NCBI GenBank assembly: GCA_002305015.1
Contig: DBPW01000014.1
Span: 21,041 to 85,040, forward strand
DNA from: Bacteroidales bacterium UBA1410
Lineage (GTDB): Bacteria > Bacteroidota > Bacteroidia > Bacteroidales > Dysgonomonadaceae
DNA: 64,000 bases
Direction of reading: 5' to 3'
This document shows, one piece after another, positions 14,947-25,290 of the stretch. Position numbers and translations under genes: made by a program. The notes below the pieces were generated by a model, which saw nothing but the letters and a program-made list of their open reading frames with translations, searched no databases and was not told where the DNA came from. Every line of letters begins with the position of its first letter. The stretch's first letter is position 1.

Positions 14947-17328
14947 ATGGAACACGTCAACCCAACATCATCAATTCGCAACCATGTGGCAATCGGCTTA
15001 ATTTCGGCATGCATTATCGCTTTTCAATTAATATTGATGCAAATTTTGTCGTATGTACAATGGTATCACTTTGCCTATATGATTATATCCATCGCCCTGC
15101 TCGGATTTGGCGCCGCAGGAACTTTCCTGACAATTTTCCAAAAAAAACTTGAACAAAACTACGTTACCCTTTTCCCTTTTTTATTACTCATTACAGCAAT
15201 TCTCATTCCTGTGGTGGTTGGAGTTGCCAATTCCAAGGCTGTTCGTTTCGATTCATTGCTTATTTTTCAGGATTCACGCCACATCGGCAAGTTAATTCTC
15301 ACTTATTTGATTTTTTTTCTGCCTTTCTTTTCCGGGGCTTTATCCATCGGAATGAGTTTTTCGAAGTTTGCCGATCAAATCGGGAAAATTTATTTTTCCA
15401 ATCTCATCGGATCAGGCATAGGAGGAATTGTAGCCTTACTCTTCATGCAATGGATAATTCCGGAACAACAACCCTTTGCCGTTGCCATACTTGCCTTTTT
15501 AGGAGGAATTATTTCACTGCCCCGAAATAAAAAAACACTTCTCCGAATCACCCTCCCACTTTCGACTCTTATTTTAGTCGTCTTTTATTTCTATCCACCG
15601 CAATTAACCCCATCCGAATACAAAGATATCACCAGAACCATGCTGTTGCCCGAAGCGAAAATCGAGTATGCAAAAAGTACTCCGAATGGTTTTGTGCAAA
15701 TTGTTTCATCACCTGTCATCCGTTATGCTCCCGGCGTAAGCCTTGCTTACCAAGACCCTTACCCAATCCGAAAAGTTGTTTTTAATAATGGAAACTGGAT
15801 GGGATGTCTTCTTCCACAACCCATAAAGCAGAACGAAACGAGTATTCTTGACTACACGCCTCAAGCCTTACCCTATCATATCGAAGAAATAGAAAATGCC
15901 CTGATTATCGATGCAGGAACAGGAGAAAACGTTCTGCTGGCCTTGTCGCATCAGGTACCCCACATTATTGCCAATGAACCGCATCCTGAAATTTTCAACA
16001 TACTTAGCCGATCTTTCGACGGTTTTCCACAGGTTCAGCCTCATCAAACCCTCTCACGAACATTGCTCACTCTCCATACACAGCAACTTGATTTGATAGA
16101 ACTTCCCGTTATCGGTTCGTTCTTTGGCAATTCGGGGTTAAATGCCGTTGAACCACGATATGAATTAACCATAGAAGCACTGCAAGAAATGTGGAACAAG
16201 CTTTCGGAAAAAGGAATGATCTCGTTGAGCTGTTGGATGGATTATCCCGTACGAAATGCGTACCGACTTTTAGCCACTATCGGCTTTCTTCTCGATAAAA
16301 ACAACATAACACATCCTCTGGAACACGTTGTTGCCATACGAAGTTGGGGTGCAGTTACCTTTCTGGTAAAAAAATCACCCTTCGCCCTTGATGAAATCGA
16401 AAAGGTTTATCAGTTTTGTGAAAACCAAATGTTCGATCCGCTTGTTCTTCCCGAAGAGCAGAAAATTGACCGAGACAAGTTTAATATGCTTCAGGACACT
16501 ACTTTTTTTATTCATGTAGACCAACTCTTATCTTCCGACAAAAAAGCATTGATACAAGCCTATCCTTATCGGATACACCCTACTACCGACAACCGGCCTT
16601 TTTTCTTCCAATTTATCCGCATTAAGCAAATTCCGCAATTGATATCTTCCATTCGTGAGAAAAACTTTCCTTTTTTAGATATCGGTTATGTGCTCATCAT
16701 CCTCACATTCATTCAAATTATTTTTATTGCGGCGATTTTTATTCTTTTGCCTTTATCTTTCAAACCATGGAAAAGTAAACACAAGAAATGGGTAATTGTG
16801 TATTTCAGCGGATTGGGGTTGGCTTATATGTTTTTGGAAATGGTATTCATTCAACAATTTACCTTTTATTTTGGAGAACCCACCTACGCTACCTCCGCCA
16901 CCCTCAGTATTTTACTTTTTACTTCAGGATTGGGAAGTTATTATTCATCTGCCTGTCGAAAGAATAAAATCCGTTTGGCATTACCGCTTATTATTGCCGC
17001 TATCCTCCTATTGTACGCTTTCGTTCTCTCCCCAATTCTTTCAGCTACAATAGGCGTCGCTTTACCTTTCAAAATATTGATTGCTATCGTTTTATTAGGA
17101 ACACCGGGGTTCTTTTTAGGAATGCCGTTCCCTATCGGAATCGACTATCTTGCTGAAAAAAAGAGCGACGACATCCCATGGGCATGGGCTTTGAACGGAT
17201 ATTTTTCGGTAATCAGCACCGTTTTGGCAATCATTATATCCGTAGAAGCCGGCTATTTTGTGCTATTGCTCATGGCTGCATTAACTTATGCTTTGGTAAG
17301 CATATCCAATGGTTGGATAAAGGCATGA
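14947..17328 (+). CDS. Large membrane protein with spermidine-synthase-like domain
   Basis: A 793-residue protein in three parts. Residues 1-215 hold about six transmembrane helices. A soluble part at about 220-570 has a degenerate SAM-fold nucleotide motif (IIDAGTGENVLLAL near 320-333) and the pattern LNAVEPRYELTIEALQEM of the spermidine-synthase fold. A second group of about seven helices runs at 580-793. It resembles the fused membrane/spermidine-synthase proteins of many bacteria, whose reaction is mostly unknown. The canonical GGGDG of SpeE is changed to DAGTGEN here, so polyamine synthesis should not be assumed. It follows the exported Pcm by 47 bp on the same strand and meets topA tail to tail. 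Confidence 0.75.
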   Translation: MEHVNPTSSIRNHVAIGLISACIIAFQLILMQILSYVQWYHFAYMIISIALLGFGAAGTFLTIFQKKLEQNYVTLFPFLLLITAILIPVVVGVANSKAVRFDSLLIFQDSRHIGKLILTYLIFFLPFFSGALSIGMSFSKFADQIGKIYFSNLIGSGIGGIVALLFMQWIIPEQQPFAVAILAFLGGIISLPRNKKTLLRITLPLSTLILVVFYFYPPQLTPSEYKDITRTMLLPEAKIEYAKSTPNGFVQIVSSPVIRYAPGVSLAYQDPYPIRKVVFNNGNWMGCLLPQPIKQNETSILDYTPQALPYHIEEIENALIIDAGTGENVLLALSHQVPHIIANEPHPEIFNILSRSFDGFPQVQPHQTLSRTLLTLHTQQLDLIELPVIGSFFGNSGLNAVEPRYELTIEALQEMWNKLSEKGMISLSCWMDYPVRNAYRLLATIGFLLDKNNITHPLEHVVAIRSWGAVTFLVKKSPFALDEIEKVYQFCENQMFDPLVLPEEQKIDRDKFNMLQDTTFFIHVDQLLSSDKKALIQAYPYRIHPTTDNRPFFFQFIRIKQIPQLISSIREKNFPFLDIGYVLIILTFIQIIFIAAIFILLPLSFKPWKSKHKKWVIVYFSGLGLAYMFLEMVFIQQFTFYFGEPTYATSATLSILLFTSGLGSYYSSACRKNKIRLALPLIIAAILLLYAFVLSPILSATIGVALPFKILIAIVLLGTPGFFLGMPFPIGIDYLAEKKSDDIPWAWALNGYFSVISTVLAIIISVEAGYFVLLLMAALTYALVSISNGWIKA

Positions 17329-17336
17329 TTCGATAC

Positions 17337-19679
17337 TCATTTCTTTGTAGAAGATCTTCTCCCCTTTTTTTCGCTTTTGCTTTTGTTTTTATCGGCTTCG
17401 GCGATAATTTTTCGGCAATCTTCAAGTGATAGTTCTGCAGGGTCCAATCCTTTAGGAATTTTGTAGTTCTCCTTTTCAAAAGCAATATAGGGTCCGTAAC
17501 GTCCCTTCAACACTTGAAGGCCGGGTTCTTCTAAAAATGTTTTTATTATCTTTTCTTTCTCTTCTTTTTCTTTGGCTTCGATAAGGGTAACAGCTTCTTC
17601 AGCCGTGATTTCCAGCGGATCGGCATCTTTGGGTAACGAAACAAATTTGTTGTCGTAACGAACATAAGGACCAAAACGACCTACTCCTACCACCATTTCT
17701 TTTCCGCGAAATTCGCCCAAACTGCGTGGTAATTCAAACAATTTCAATGCTTCTTCAAGGGTAATGGTTTCGATGGATTGTGACTTTTGCAACGGAGCAA
17801 ACAAGGGTTTCTCCTCCTCATCGGCTGTGCCGATTTGTGCCAACGCACCATAGCGTCCGATTTTAACCGATACCCGACGGCCGGTTTTGGGGTCAACCCC
17901 CAATATTCTTTCGCCCGTTTTGTGTTCGCTCCGCATGTTTACCGTCTTCTCCACTGTAGGATGAAAGGTTTTGTAAAAATTGGCTATCGACTTATTCCAC
18001 GGCATTTTGCCTTCGGCAATTTTATCGAAGTCTTTTTCCACCTCGGCAGTGAAGTTATAATCCACAATATCGGGAAAATATTCCACAAGAAAATCGTTCA
18101 CCACCATGCCGATATCGGTAGGAACAAGCTTATTCTTGTCGGCTCCGGCCATTTCTTTTTTCGATGTATCTTTTATTTTCCCGTTTTTCAGCGTAATGAC
18201 TGCATAAGTACGTTCTTCGCCCTCCACATTTCGTTTCTCCACATAACCCCGTTGCTGAATGGTAGATATAGTAGGAGCATAGGTAGAAGGGCGGCCGATG
18301 CCCAATTCTTCCATTTTTCGCACCAGGGAAGCTTCTGTATATCGTGGAGGACGTTGGGTATAACGCTCTGTAGCGGTTGTTTCCGTCATAAGAAGCCTCT
18401 CACCTTGTTTCACAGGCGGAAGAATAGCACTATCATTTTCTGCCTCCTCATCATCGGTCCCTTCGCGATACACGCGCAAAAAACCATCGAATTTAATCAC
18501 TTCTCCGGTAGCCACAAACTTGCCTTCAACATTGGAAACACCAATTGTGGCAGTCGTTTTTTCCAGCTCGGCATCGGTCATTTGCGATGCAATGGTACGC
18601 TTCCAGATTAAGTCGTACAACCGCTTTTCCTGTGACGTTCCACTGATTTCGCGTTCATTAAGATAAGTGGGGCGAATAGCTTCGTGCGCTTCCTGAGCGC
18701 CTTTTGATTTTGTGGAATATTGTCGGGGTTTCGAATATTCATCACCATAAAGGTCTACAATCTCGTTTTTCGCTGCTTGTATAGCCAATGACGACAAATT
18801 TACCGAATCGGTACGCATATAGGTGATTTTTCCCGATTCATACAAGCGTTGTGCTATCATCATGGTTTGCGCAACCGAATAGCCCAACTTACGCGATGCT
18901 TCCTGCTGTAAAGTAGAAGTAGTGAACGGAGGAGCCGGTGATTTCTTAACCGGCTTAACCGTAATATCCTCCACGGTGAACTCAGCAGATTTAAGCTTAT
19001 CCAGCAAGGACAATGCCTCTTCTTTGGTTTTGAGGCGTTTATTGTATTCTGCTTTTATCTCGTATACTTTACCATTCTCTTCCTTCGAAAAAAGTGCTAC
19101 AATACGATACGATGCTTCCGGCTTGAATTGTTGAATCTCTCGCTCACGTTCAACAATAAGCCTCACGGCTACCGACTGAACTCTTCCGGCAGAAAGCGCC
19201 GGTTTGATTTTTCTCCATAAGACCGGTGAAAGCTCAAAACCCACAATGCGATCCAATACGCGTCGGGCCTGCTGTGCATCTACCAAATTCTTATCGATGC
19301 CACGTGGATTTTTAATTGCCTCCTGAATAGCCGGTTTTGTGATTTCGTGAAAAACAATGCGCTTCGTATCCTTCTTTTCCAATCCCAACACATCATACAG
19401 ATGCCATGCAATGGCCTCTCCCTCGCGGTCTTCATCAGATGCCAGCCAAACTGTATCGGCCTCTTTTGCTGCAGCTTTAAGTTCGGATACCACTTTCTTC
19501 TTATCGGATGGTATTTCGTATATAGGTTTAAAATCGTTTTCGATATCGATACTGAAATCTTTTTTTTTCAGATCGCGGATATGTCCGTAACTTGACAACA
19601 CCCGATACTCTTTTCCGAGAAATTTTTCAATAGTTTTTGCTTTTGCCGGCGACTCTACAATAACCAAATTCTTCCCCAT
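17337..19679 (-). CDS. topA: DNA topoisomerase I
   Basis: Type IA topoisomerase that relaxes negative supercoils. 780 residues. The TOPRIM domain begins MGKNLVIVESPAKAKTIEKF, and the metal-binding DEDREGE is at 83-89. The catalytic tyrosine is Y287 in ITYMRTDS, and GRPSTYAP lies further on. The C-terminus has no cysteine zinc fingers. Instead it carries the glycine-rich topoisomerase C-terminal repeats (GRFGPYVRYDN and GRYGPYIAFEK) and ends in a lysine-rich tail, a common arrangement in Bacteroidota. Its own promoter is at 19730-19759, and an AAAGGAG stretch precedes the ATG. It converges on the preceding plus-strand gene with only 8 bp between stops. Confidence 0.96.
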   Translation of the reverse strand: MGKNLVIVESPAKAKTIEKFLGKEYRVLSSYGHIRDLKKKDFSIDIENDFKPIYEIPSDKKKVVSELKAAAKEADTVWLASDEDREGEAIAWHLYDVLGLEKKDTKRIVFHEITKPAIQEAIKNPRGIDKNLVDAQQARRVLDRIVGFELSPVLWRKIKPALSAGRVQSVAVRLIVEREREIQQFKPEASYRIVALFSKEENGKVYEIKAEYNKRLKTKEEALSLLDKLKSAEFTVEDITVKPVKKSPAPPFTTSTLQQEASRKLGYSVAQTMMIAQRLYESGKITYMRTDSVNLSSLAIQAAKNEIVDLYGDEYSKPRQYSTKSKGAQEAHEAIRPTYLNEREISGTSQEKRLYDLIWKRTIASQMTDAELEKTTATIGVSNVEGKFVATGEVIKFDGFLRVYREGTDDEEAENDSAILPPVKQGERLLMTETTATERYTQRPPRYTEASLVRKMEELGIGRPSTYAPTISTIQQRGYVEKRNVEGEERTYAVITLKNGKIKDTSKKEMAGADKNKLVPTDIGMVVNDFLVEYFPDIVDYNFTAEVEKDFDKIAEGKMPWNKSIANFYKTFHPTVEKTVNMRSEHKTGERILGVDPKTGRRVSVKIGRYGALAQIGTADEEEKPLFAPLQKSQSIETITLEEALKLFELPRSLGEFRGKEMVVGVGRFGPYVRYDNKFVSLPKDADPLEITAEEAVTLIEAKEKEEKEKIIKTFLEEPGLQVLKGRYGPYIAFEKENYKIPKGLDPAELSLEDCRKIIAEADKNKSKSEKKGRRSSTKK

Positions 19680-19729
19680 TCCGTACTTTTTCTCCTTTAT
19701 ATTTCGTATTTTAAATTATCTTTCGCATG

Positions 19730-19759
19730 CAAAAGTAGTAATTTTGTATCATCAACAAA
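19730..19759 (-). promoter_or_regulatory. Promoter of topA
   Basis: On the minus strand TTTG (19756-19759), an 18-bp spacer and TACTTTTG (19730-19737) resemble the Bacteroidota promoter, about 50 bp before the topA ATG. Confidence 0.6.
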
Positions 19760-19822
19760 TAATTTTTTAAAAATTAGTTGCTTTCTGACACAGTAAAGGC
19801 ATGCTTTACTCAACAAAAGATT

Positions 19823-21001
19823 TTATAGTTCAACATAGGTAAGTTCGGCATACAAGAGCTCATAGTCTCGCTCTGCCTCCAATACTTTTGTGATCCTGCC
19901 ATAATAAAGCCCTTTTTCCGAAATATAATCCATCATCGAAATATGGCCCAAATCCAAGGCTTTTTCCAGGAGTTCGGGATCATCATATAATCTCATGGAA
20001 GCATGATAATCAAGAATCAACTGTTGCAAATCTTGTGCCTGCTGATATAACGCACGAAAAGCATCATAAAACTCTTGTCGCATATTCGCTGCATGCATTT
20101 CGGAAGCCTCAGCCTGCATTTTTGCCTGTTGCAATCGCTGCGAATTTCTCCACAGCGGAACCGATATTCCCAACGTCACACCTTGATACCGCTCTCCCAC
20201 CACATTTTCCATCAGATAACCCACCGAGAAGCGGGGTAAATTCGCCTTTTTAGCCACCTTTATCCGATACGTGTTCAATTCCGATTCCTTATAAGCATAC
20301 AAAAGCATCGCATTTTTCTGCTCCATCTGTTCAAACCATTGCTCAAAATCGGCGGGAAGAGGATGAAGATCGTATTGAGTACCGGTCAGTTCAACGGCAA
20401 TTCCGCCATTCAGTCGTTTCAACTCCGAAAGAATTCGCTTCTGCTCGATATCCATGCGCGAAACTTCATGTTTTATTTCGGCAAAGTAAAGTTGCACATT
20501 GTTGTACTCCAGCATGCCGATATTGCCTTTTTCATACTGTTTCCGGTATGTATCGGCCACATGCTCCGCCCTTTGCAGTTGCTTATTCCGTTGCTCTCGA
20601 AGAGCATTATAGTAAATCAGCTCTATACATAATTTTTTTGCCTCCAACAATACCTGTGTTCGTTCCGACTGATGATTCAGTTCCACCAGTTCGTTTTCGC
20701 GTGAAACCACTTTTTTTTTCATTCCCGTTACCAAGGGGATATCAAAACCTTGTGAAACACTCACGTCCTGCCTATTACCTATTTCATGCGGACTTCCCCA
20801 CAAATAGGCAAATTCCGCTTCCGGATCGTCGGGCATCATCTCCTCACGGTTGCCTGCGATCCGGGCATCGGCATCTTTGCGCAACGCTTTCAAGGTGCCA
20901 TTGTTTTGCTCAATGGAAGCCAGAATCCGATTGATTTGGTCATTATTGGCACAAATCGTCATATTCAAGATCATCATGCACAAAAACAGTATCTTTCTCA
21001 T
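19823..21001 (-). CDS. TolC-family outer-membrane efflux protein
   Basis: A 392-residue outer-membrane channel partner of the RND pump next to it. The N-terminal signal peptide is visible (MRKILFLCMMILNMTICANN), followed by long alpha-helical, glutamine- and alanine-rich stretches and the repeat pattern typical of outer-membrane efflux proteins. It is the last gene of the metal efflux operon; its ATG overlaps the RND gene's stop as ATGA at 20998-21001, so translation is coupled. It is somewhat short for a TolC homologue (usually 410-480), as is common for CusC/CzcC relatives of this phylum. Confidence 0.88.
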   Translation of the reverse strand: MRKILFLCMMILNMTICANNDQINRILASIEQNNGTLKALRKDADARIAGNREEMMPDDPEAEFAYLWGSPHEIGNRQDVSVSQGFDIPLVTGMKKKVVSRENELVELNHQSERTQVLLEAKKLCIELIYYNALREQRNKQLQRAEHVADTYRKQYEKGNIGMLEYNNVQLYFAEIKHEVSRMDIEQKRILSELKRLNGGIAVELTGTQYDLHPLPADFEQWFEQMEQKNAMLLYAYKESELNTYRIKVAKKANLPRFSVGYLMENVVGERYQGVTLGISVPLWRNSQRLQQAKMQAEASEMHAANMRQEFYDAFRALYQQAQDLQQLILDYHASMRLYDDPELLEKALDLGHISMMDYISEKGLYYGRITKVLEAERDYELLYAELTYVEL

Positions 21002-24000
21002 TGCTCATCGTTTAATTTTTCTTGTTTCTTTTTGTCTTTACCGGCAATAAAACCATACATCACCGGGATAATAAATCCGTTAAGTGCTGTAGAAGTAATT
21101 AACCCGCCCAATATGACTTTAGCCATAGGACTTTGAATTTCGTTTCCGGGGAGATGTCCACTTAAAGCCATGGGCACCAATGCTAAAGCCGAAGACAATG
21201 CCGTCATCAGAATCGGGTTTAATCGATCGAGCGAACCTTGAATAATGGTATCGTGAACCGACAGTCCCGCTGCGTGTAAATCGTTATACCGATTAAGAAG
21301 CAACACGCCGTTTCGGGTAGCAATGCCGAATAACGATATAAACCCGATAATAGACGGAATGTTCATTACGCCTCCGGTAAAAAAAACAATAAACACTCCT
21401 CCGATAAGCGACAAAGGTAGGTTTACCATTGCAATCGCAGCTTGCGGCCAACTTTTGAATTCTGCAAAAAGCAATAGAAAAATCGTGAGGACAGACAACA
21501 CCGAAGCCAAGGTCAGGGTACGTGATGCCGACCGGGCACTTTCGAACTGCCCGCCATACTCCACATGATAGCCCTCCGGAAGCCGGATTTCGTTCTCGAT
21601 GGTGTTGCGAATATCATCCACGGCTCCTTGCAAATCACGCCCGGTAATATTTGCAGAAACAACCATTTTACGCGAAACATTCTCCCGATTAATCGTATGA
21701 GGTCCCGCCGATGAAACAATATCGGCCACTTGACACAAAGGCACTTTTTGCCCATCGGCATCTATTGCCAGATTACCGATAGCTTCTACGCTCTCCCTGT
21801 CCTTGTCCTTAACCCTCAGTATAAGATCAAACGAGCGATCTCCTTCATAGACCTGAGAAACCGGTTTTCCTTCCAACAGCACACCAATCGCTTCGTTGAA
21901 TTCGGGAAGCGAGATACCATATTTGGCAAGTATTTCCCGCTTGGGAACAATCTTCAATTGCGGACGTTCCACTTGTTGCTCAACATTAAGATCCACTACT
22001 CCATCGATATTTGAAATAGCCGTTTTTATTTGATTGCCAATGCGATACATTTTGTTGAGATCGGGACCAAACAGCTTCACTGCAATATTGGCCTGTGTTC
22101 CTGAAAGCATGGCGTCAATTCGATGCGAAACCGGCGACCCAATTTCGATATTCACACCGGGAATGACCTTCATTTTTTCCCGTATTTCGGCAATGACTTC
22201 CTCTTTCGTCCGTCCTTTCAACTCATAAGGAGCTTCTATTTCGGAAACGTTGACTCCCAGCGCGTGTTCATCCAACTCTGCGCGCCCTGTTTTTCGACCA
22301 ACGACCTGAATTTCGGGGATGCTCAACAGAATATCCTCAGCCATTTTCCCTATTTTATCCGACTCGTCCAATGATACCCCCGGCAATGTACTCACGTTGA
22401 TCGTAAACGAGCCTTCATTAAATGGCGGCAAAAAACTCTTCCCGAAAGACAACAGCATGAAAACAGAAACCACCAATGCCGCACCCACACCAATAAGTAA
22501 TCCTTTTCTGTGAAACAATGCGCTTTCCAACAGATTGCGGTAGATCGTTTTTAAGATACGCACCAAAAACGGATCCTTTTTCAGTGGATCACTTCGCTCG
22601 CTACCCAGTAAATAACTACATAAGACAGGCGTCAGTGTAAGTGAAACCGCCGTAGAAGCAAACAACGCCATAACGAACGTCAGCCCAAGCGGAATCAGCA
22701 TACGCCCTTCCATTCCCTGCAAAAAGAAGAGCGGAATGAAACTGACCACCACAATCAGTGTCGAATTCCAAATCGGCCTTCGCACTTCACGTGAAGCATT
22801 AAAAACAACTTGAAGCACACTTTTTTGCTCATTTTGCGGTTTCATTCGGTTCTCACGCAATCGTTTAAACACATTCTCCACGTCGACAATCGAATCATCG
22901 ACCAACGACCCAACGGCAATGGCGAGACCGCCCAAGCTCATTGTATTGATGGTTAATCCCATTAATTTCACCACCACAAAGGTAGTCAATACAGAAATCG
23001 GTATAGTAACCAGCGATATCAGCGTAGTGCGGGCATTCATCAGAAAAACAATCAGCACGATCACCACAAAAAGTCCACCCATCAGCAGCGCATCCACCAC
23101 ATTGTGGATGGCATTGTCGATAAAACGCGACTGGCGATAAATATCGGTTGAAATATGTACATCGGGAGGCAAATTGATGCGGATATCGTTTAACGAAGCA
23201 TCGATTTTTTCCGTCAGTTTTTTTGTATCGACGTTGGGTTGCTTGGTGATGGTCAACATAACAGCCGGTTTGCCGTTAAGCGATGCCGCGCCCATGCGGG
23301 GCAGTTTTGCACCGGTACCTATTTCCGCAATATCTTCCAACACAACAGGAACGCCGTCTATTTTTTTAACTAACGCCTTTCCCATCTCGCCGATTCGATT
23401 CGTGGAAAGCATCCCACGAATGATATATTCGTTGCCGTATTCATAAAGAACACCGCCGGAAGAATTCCGATTCATTCCATCCACAGCAGCCACCACCTCA
23501 TCGAGTCCCACACCGTAGTGTTTCATCTTGTTCGGATCGAGAGCAATCCGGTATTCCTTCACATCTCCGCCAAGAACAGATACCTGAGCCACACCGCCCG
23601 TCGACAATAATCGCGGACGGAGGGTCCAGTCTGCCAACGTACGTAACTCTTCCATCGACGTAACGGAATCGGCAGTGAGACCGATAATCATGATTTCTCC
23701 CAAAATAGACGACTGCGGACCTAACGTAGGATTTCCCACCTCGGGTGGTAATTGTTCGTTTATGGCCGACAACTTTTCCGAAACAATTTGACGTGCTGTA
23801 AAGATATTTGTACCCCAATCAAATTCTACCCACACTACAGAGAAACCGGTAGTTGAAGAAGAGCGCACCCGTCGCACATCGGTAGCCCCGTTTACAGCCG
23901 TCTCGACAGGAAACGTCACCAAACGCTCCACCTCTTCGGGCGCCATACCGGGCGCTTCGGTCATGACAACCACCGTAGGCGCATTCAAATCGGGAAACAC

Positions 24001-24111
24001 ATCCACTTCCATTTTCGAAACCACAAAAGAACCCACAATCAGCAACAGAACTGCTATTGCCAGTATCGTCACTCGATTATCGAGTGAAAATCGAATTAAT
24101 TTATCCAACAT
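20998..24111 (-). CDS. Heavy-metal efflux RND pump, CusA/CzcA family
   Basis: A 1037-residue inner-membrane RND transporter that expels metal ions with proton entry, joined to the adaptor and TolC-type channel encoded beside it. The twelve-helix RND plan with two large periplasmic loops is evident, for example VDVFPDLNAPTVVVMTEAPG near the N-terminus and FISLFGIATRNGVLLLNRY in the second half. In transmembrane helix 4 the segment GGLAIAVGSLVDDSIVDVEN has the aspartates and glutamate of the family but not the DFG found in CzcA-type divalent pumps, so it looks nearer CusA (Cu+/Ag+). That assignment is inference. The adaptor gene stops 15 bp upstream and the outer-membrane gene overlaps by 4 bp. 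Confidence 0.92.
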   Translation of the reverse strand: MLDKLIRFSLDNRVTILAIAVLLLIVGSFVVSKMEVDVFPDLNAPTVVVMTEAPGMAPEEVERLVTFPVETAVNGATDVRRVRSSSTTGFSVVWVEFDWGTNIFTARQIVSEKLSAINEQLPPEVGNPTLGPQSSILGEIMIIGLTADSVTSMEELRTLADWTLRPRLLSTGGVAQVSVLGGDVKEYRIALDPNKMKHYGVGLDEVVAAVDGMNRNSSGGVLYEYGNEYIIRGMLSTNRIGEMGKALVKKIDGVPVVLEDIAEIGTGAKLPRMGAASLNGKPAVMLTITKQPNVDTKKLTEKIDASLNDIRINLPPDVHISTDIYRQSRFIDNAIHNVVDALLMGGLFVVIVLIVFLMNARTTLISLVTIPISVLTTFVVVKLMGLTINTMSLGGLAIAVGSLVDDSIVDVENVFKRLRENRMKPQNEQKSVLQVVFNASREVRRPIWNSTLIVVVSFIPLFFLQGMEGRMLIPLGLTFVMALFASTAVSLTLTPVLCSYLLGSERSDPLKKDPFLVRILKTIYRNLLESALFHRKGLLIGVGAALVVSVFMLLSFGKSFLPPFNEGSFTINVSTLPGVSLDESDKIGKMAEDILLSIPEIQVVGRKTGRAELDEHALGVNVSEIEAPYELKGRTKEEVIAEIREKMKVIPGVNIEIGSPVSHRIDAMLSGTQANIAVKLFGPDLNKMYRIGNQIKTAISNIDGVVDLNVEQQVERPQLKIVPKREILAKYGISLPEFNEAIGVLLEGKPVSQVYEGDRSFDLILRVKDKDRESVEAIGNLAIDADGQKVPLCQVADIVSSAGPHTINRENVSRKMVVSANITGRDLQGAVDDIRNTIENEIRLPEGYHVEYGGQFESARSASRTLTLASVLSVLTIFLLLFAEFKSWPQAAIAMVNLPLSLIGGVFIVFFTGGVMNIPSIIGFISLFGIATRNGVLLLNRYNDLHAAGLSVHDTIIQGSLDRLNPILMTALSSALALVPMALSGHLPGNEIQSPMAKVILGGLITSTALNGFIIPVMYGFIAGKDKKKQEKLNDEQ

Positions 24112-24126
24112 GACCTCTCCGTAATT

Positions 24127-25290
24127 TTAATGTGCGTGTGAATGCCCTTCGGGAATAACCGAAGCAGTGGCAGCCAATTTAACCTGATAAGTACCTTTCG
24201 TGACCACTCTGTCTCCCTCCTTAAGCCCGGATAAAATCCGCACCCGCTCTCCGTCACTCAACCCGATATGCACTTCTTGCTTTTTAAAAACCTCCCTGTC
24301 CAATTGCACGTAAACGAAATAAAGTCCTTGCTCTTCGGTCACTGCCGAAACAGGCACAGCAAGGACATCCATCAGCGGCAACGATAACAAAAAAACATCG
24401 ACATACGAACCGGGAACAATATCTCCGCAATTGTCGAAATCGAAGATGACCGGTATATAAAACGAATTTTCATCCACAGTACGACCATACGAAATCAACC
24501 GTCCATTCAAATCGGACAATTTATATAAGGTATTGCCGTAGGAGGGTTTAAAGTTGGCTCCCGTGAGGGTTGGAAGACGATCGGCATATTTTTCTGAAAC
24601 TTCGGCACGAAGTTGCAACCGCTTATTGCGAGTAACCATAGCAAGGGGTTGCCCAATCTCCACATAATCTCCCTTTTTGACGTACACCTTTTTAATATAA
24701 CCGTCGATTGGCGACGAAACCGTTACTCCCGACGAGGTGATGACCGGGGGGAGGGCATTTTTTGCCTTTTCGTAACGCAACCGAACTTGTTCGAACTCTT
24801 CTTGCGAAATTAACCGATCGGCCACAAGGCTTTTCGCCCTTTCGTATTCGCGCAAAGCCGACTCGTATTCAACCTCTGCCGCAACCGAAGGATCTCCGTT
24901 TACCATATTTTTGGCCGAAACCGTTATAAGAGGAGTTCCCGATTTTACACTCATCCCCTCCATGAGATATTTACCGGCAAAATCAACCACCCCGGCCGAG
25001 GCGGAAACCACCGTCGCTTCGTTGTCGGGAGTGGATTGTATTTGTCCGCTTACGTGAATTACTTCGGTAAACGACGACGGACTCACCGTAATTACCTCAA
25101 GACCTGCAGCCCGAGCTTGCTCTTCATGAAAAACAATTTCGCCGGCATGTGCCTTTTCGGCGGTATGCGAATGCAGATCTTCCATGCTCTCGAGTTCATG
25201 TTCGTGATCGTGATGTTCTTCTTTCACTGAATGGCATCCTGTTATAACAAGGCATAATGCAGAAAAAAGAAAGCAGCTATATTTTCTCAT
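24127..25290 (-). CDS. Periplasmic adaptor of the metal efflux pump (CusB/CzcB type), lipoprotein
   Basis: A 387-residue membrane-fusion protein linking the RND pump to the outer-membrane channel. ATG 25290 gives a lipoprotein signal (lipobox-like LVITGC, Cys18 region). A histidine- and acid-rich segment follows (HHDHEHELESMEDLHSH) that could bind metal. The adaptor body comes next: a barrel-sandwich hybrid with SPIDGYIKKVYVKKGDYVEIG and an alpha-helical hairpin between 140 and 200. The protein ends with GHSHAH, another potential metal ligand. The frame is open to 25374, but those residues have no signal-like start. It is the second gene of the operon behind a small His-containing protein. 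Confidence 0.9.
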   Translation of the reverse strand: MRKYSCFLFSALCLVITGCHSVKEEHHDHEHELESMEDLHSHTAEKAHAGEIVFHEEQARAAGLEVITVSPSSFTEVIHVSGQIQSTPDNEATVVSASAGVVDFAGKYLMEGMSVKSGTPLITVSAKNMVNGDPSVAAEVEYESALREYERAKSLVADRLISQEEFEQVRLRYEKAKNALPPVITSSGVTVSSPIDGYIKKVYVKKGDYVEIGQPLAMVTRNKRLQLRAEVSEKYADRLPTLTGANFKPSYGNTLYKLSDLNGRLISYGRTVDENSFYIPVIFDFDNCGDIVPGSYVDVFLLSLPLMDVLAVPVSAVTEEQGLYFVYVQLDREVFKKQEVHIGLSDGERVRILSGLKEGDRVVTKGTYQVKLAATASVIPEGHSHAH

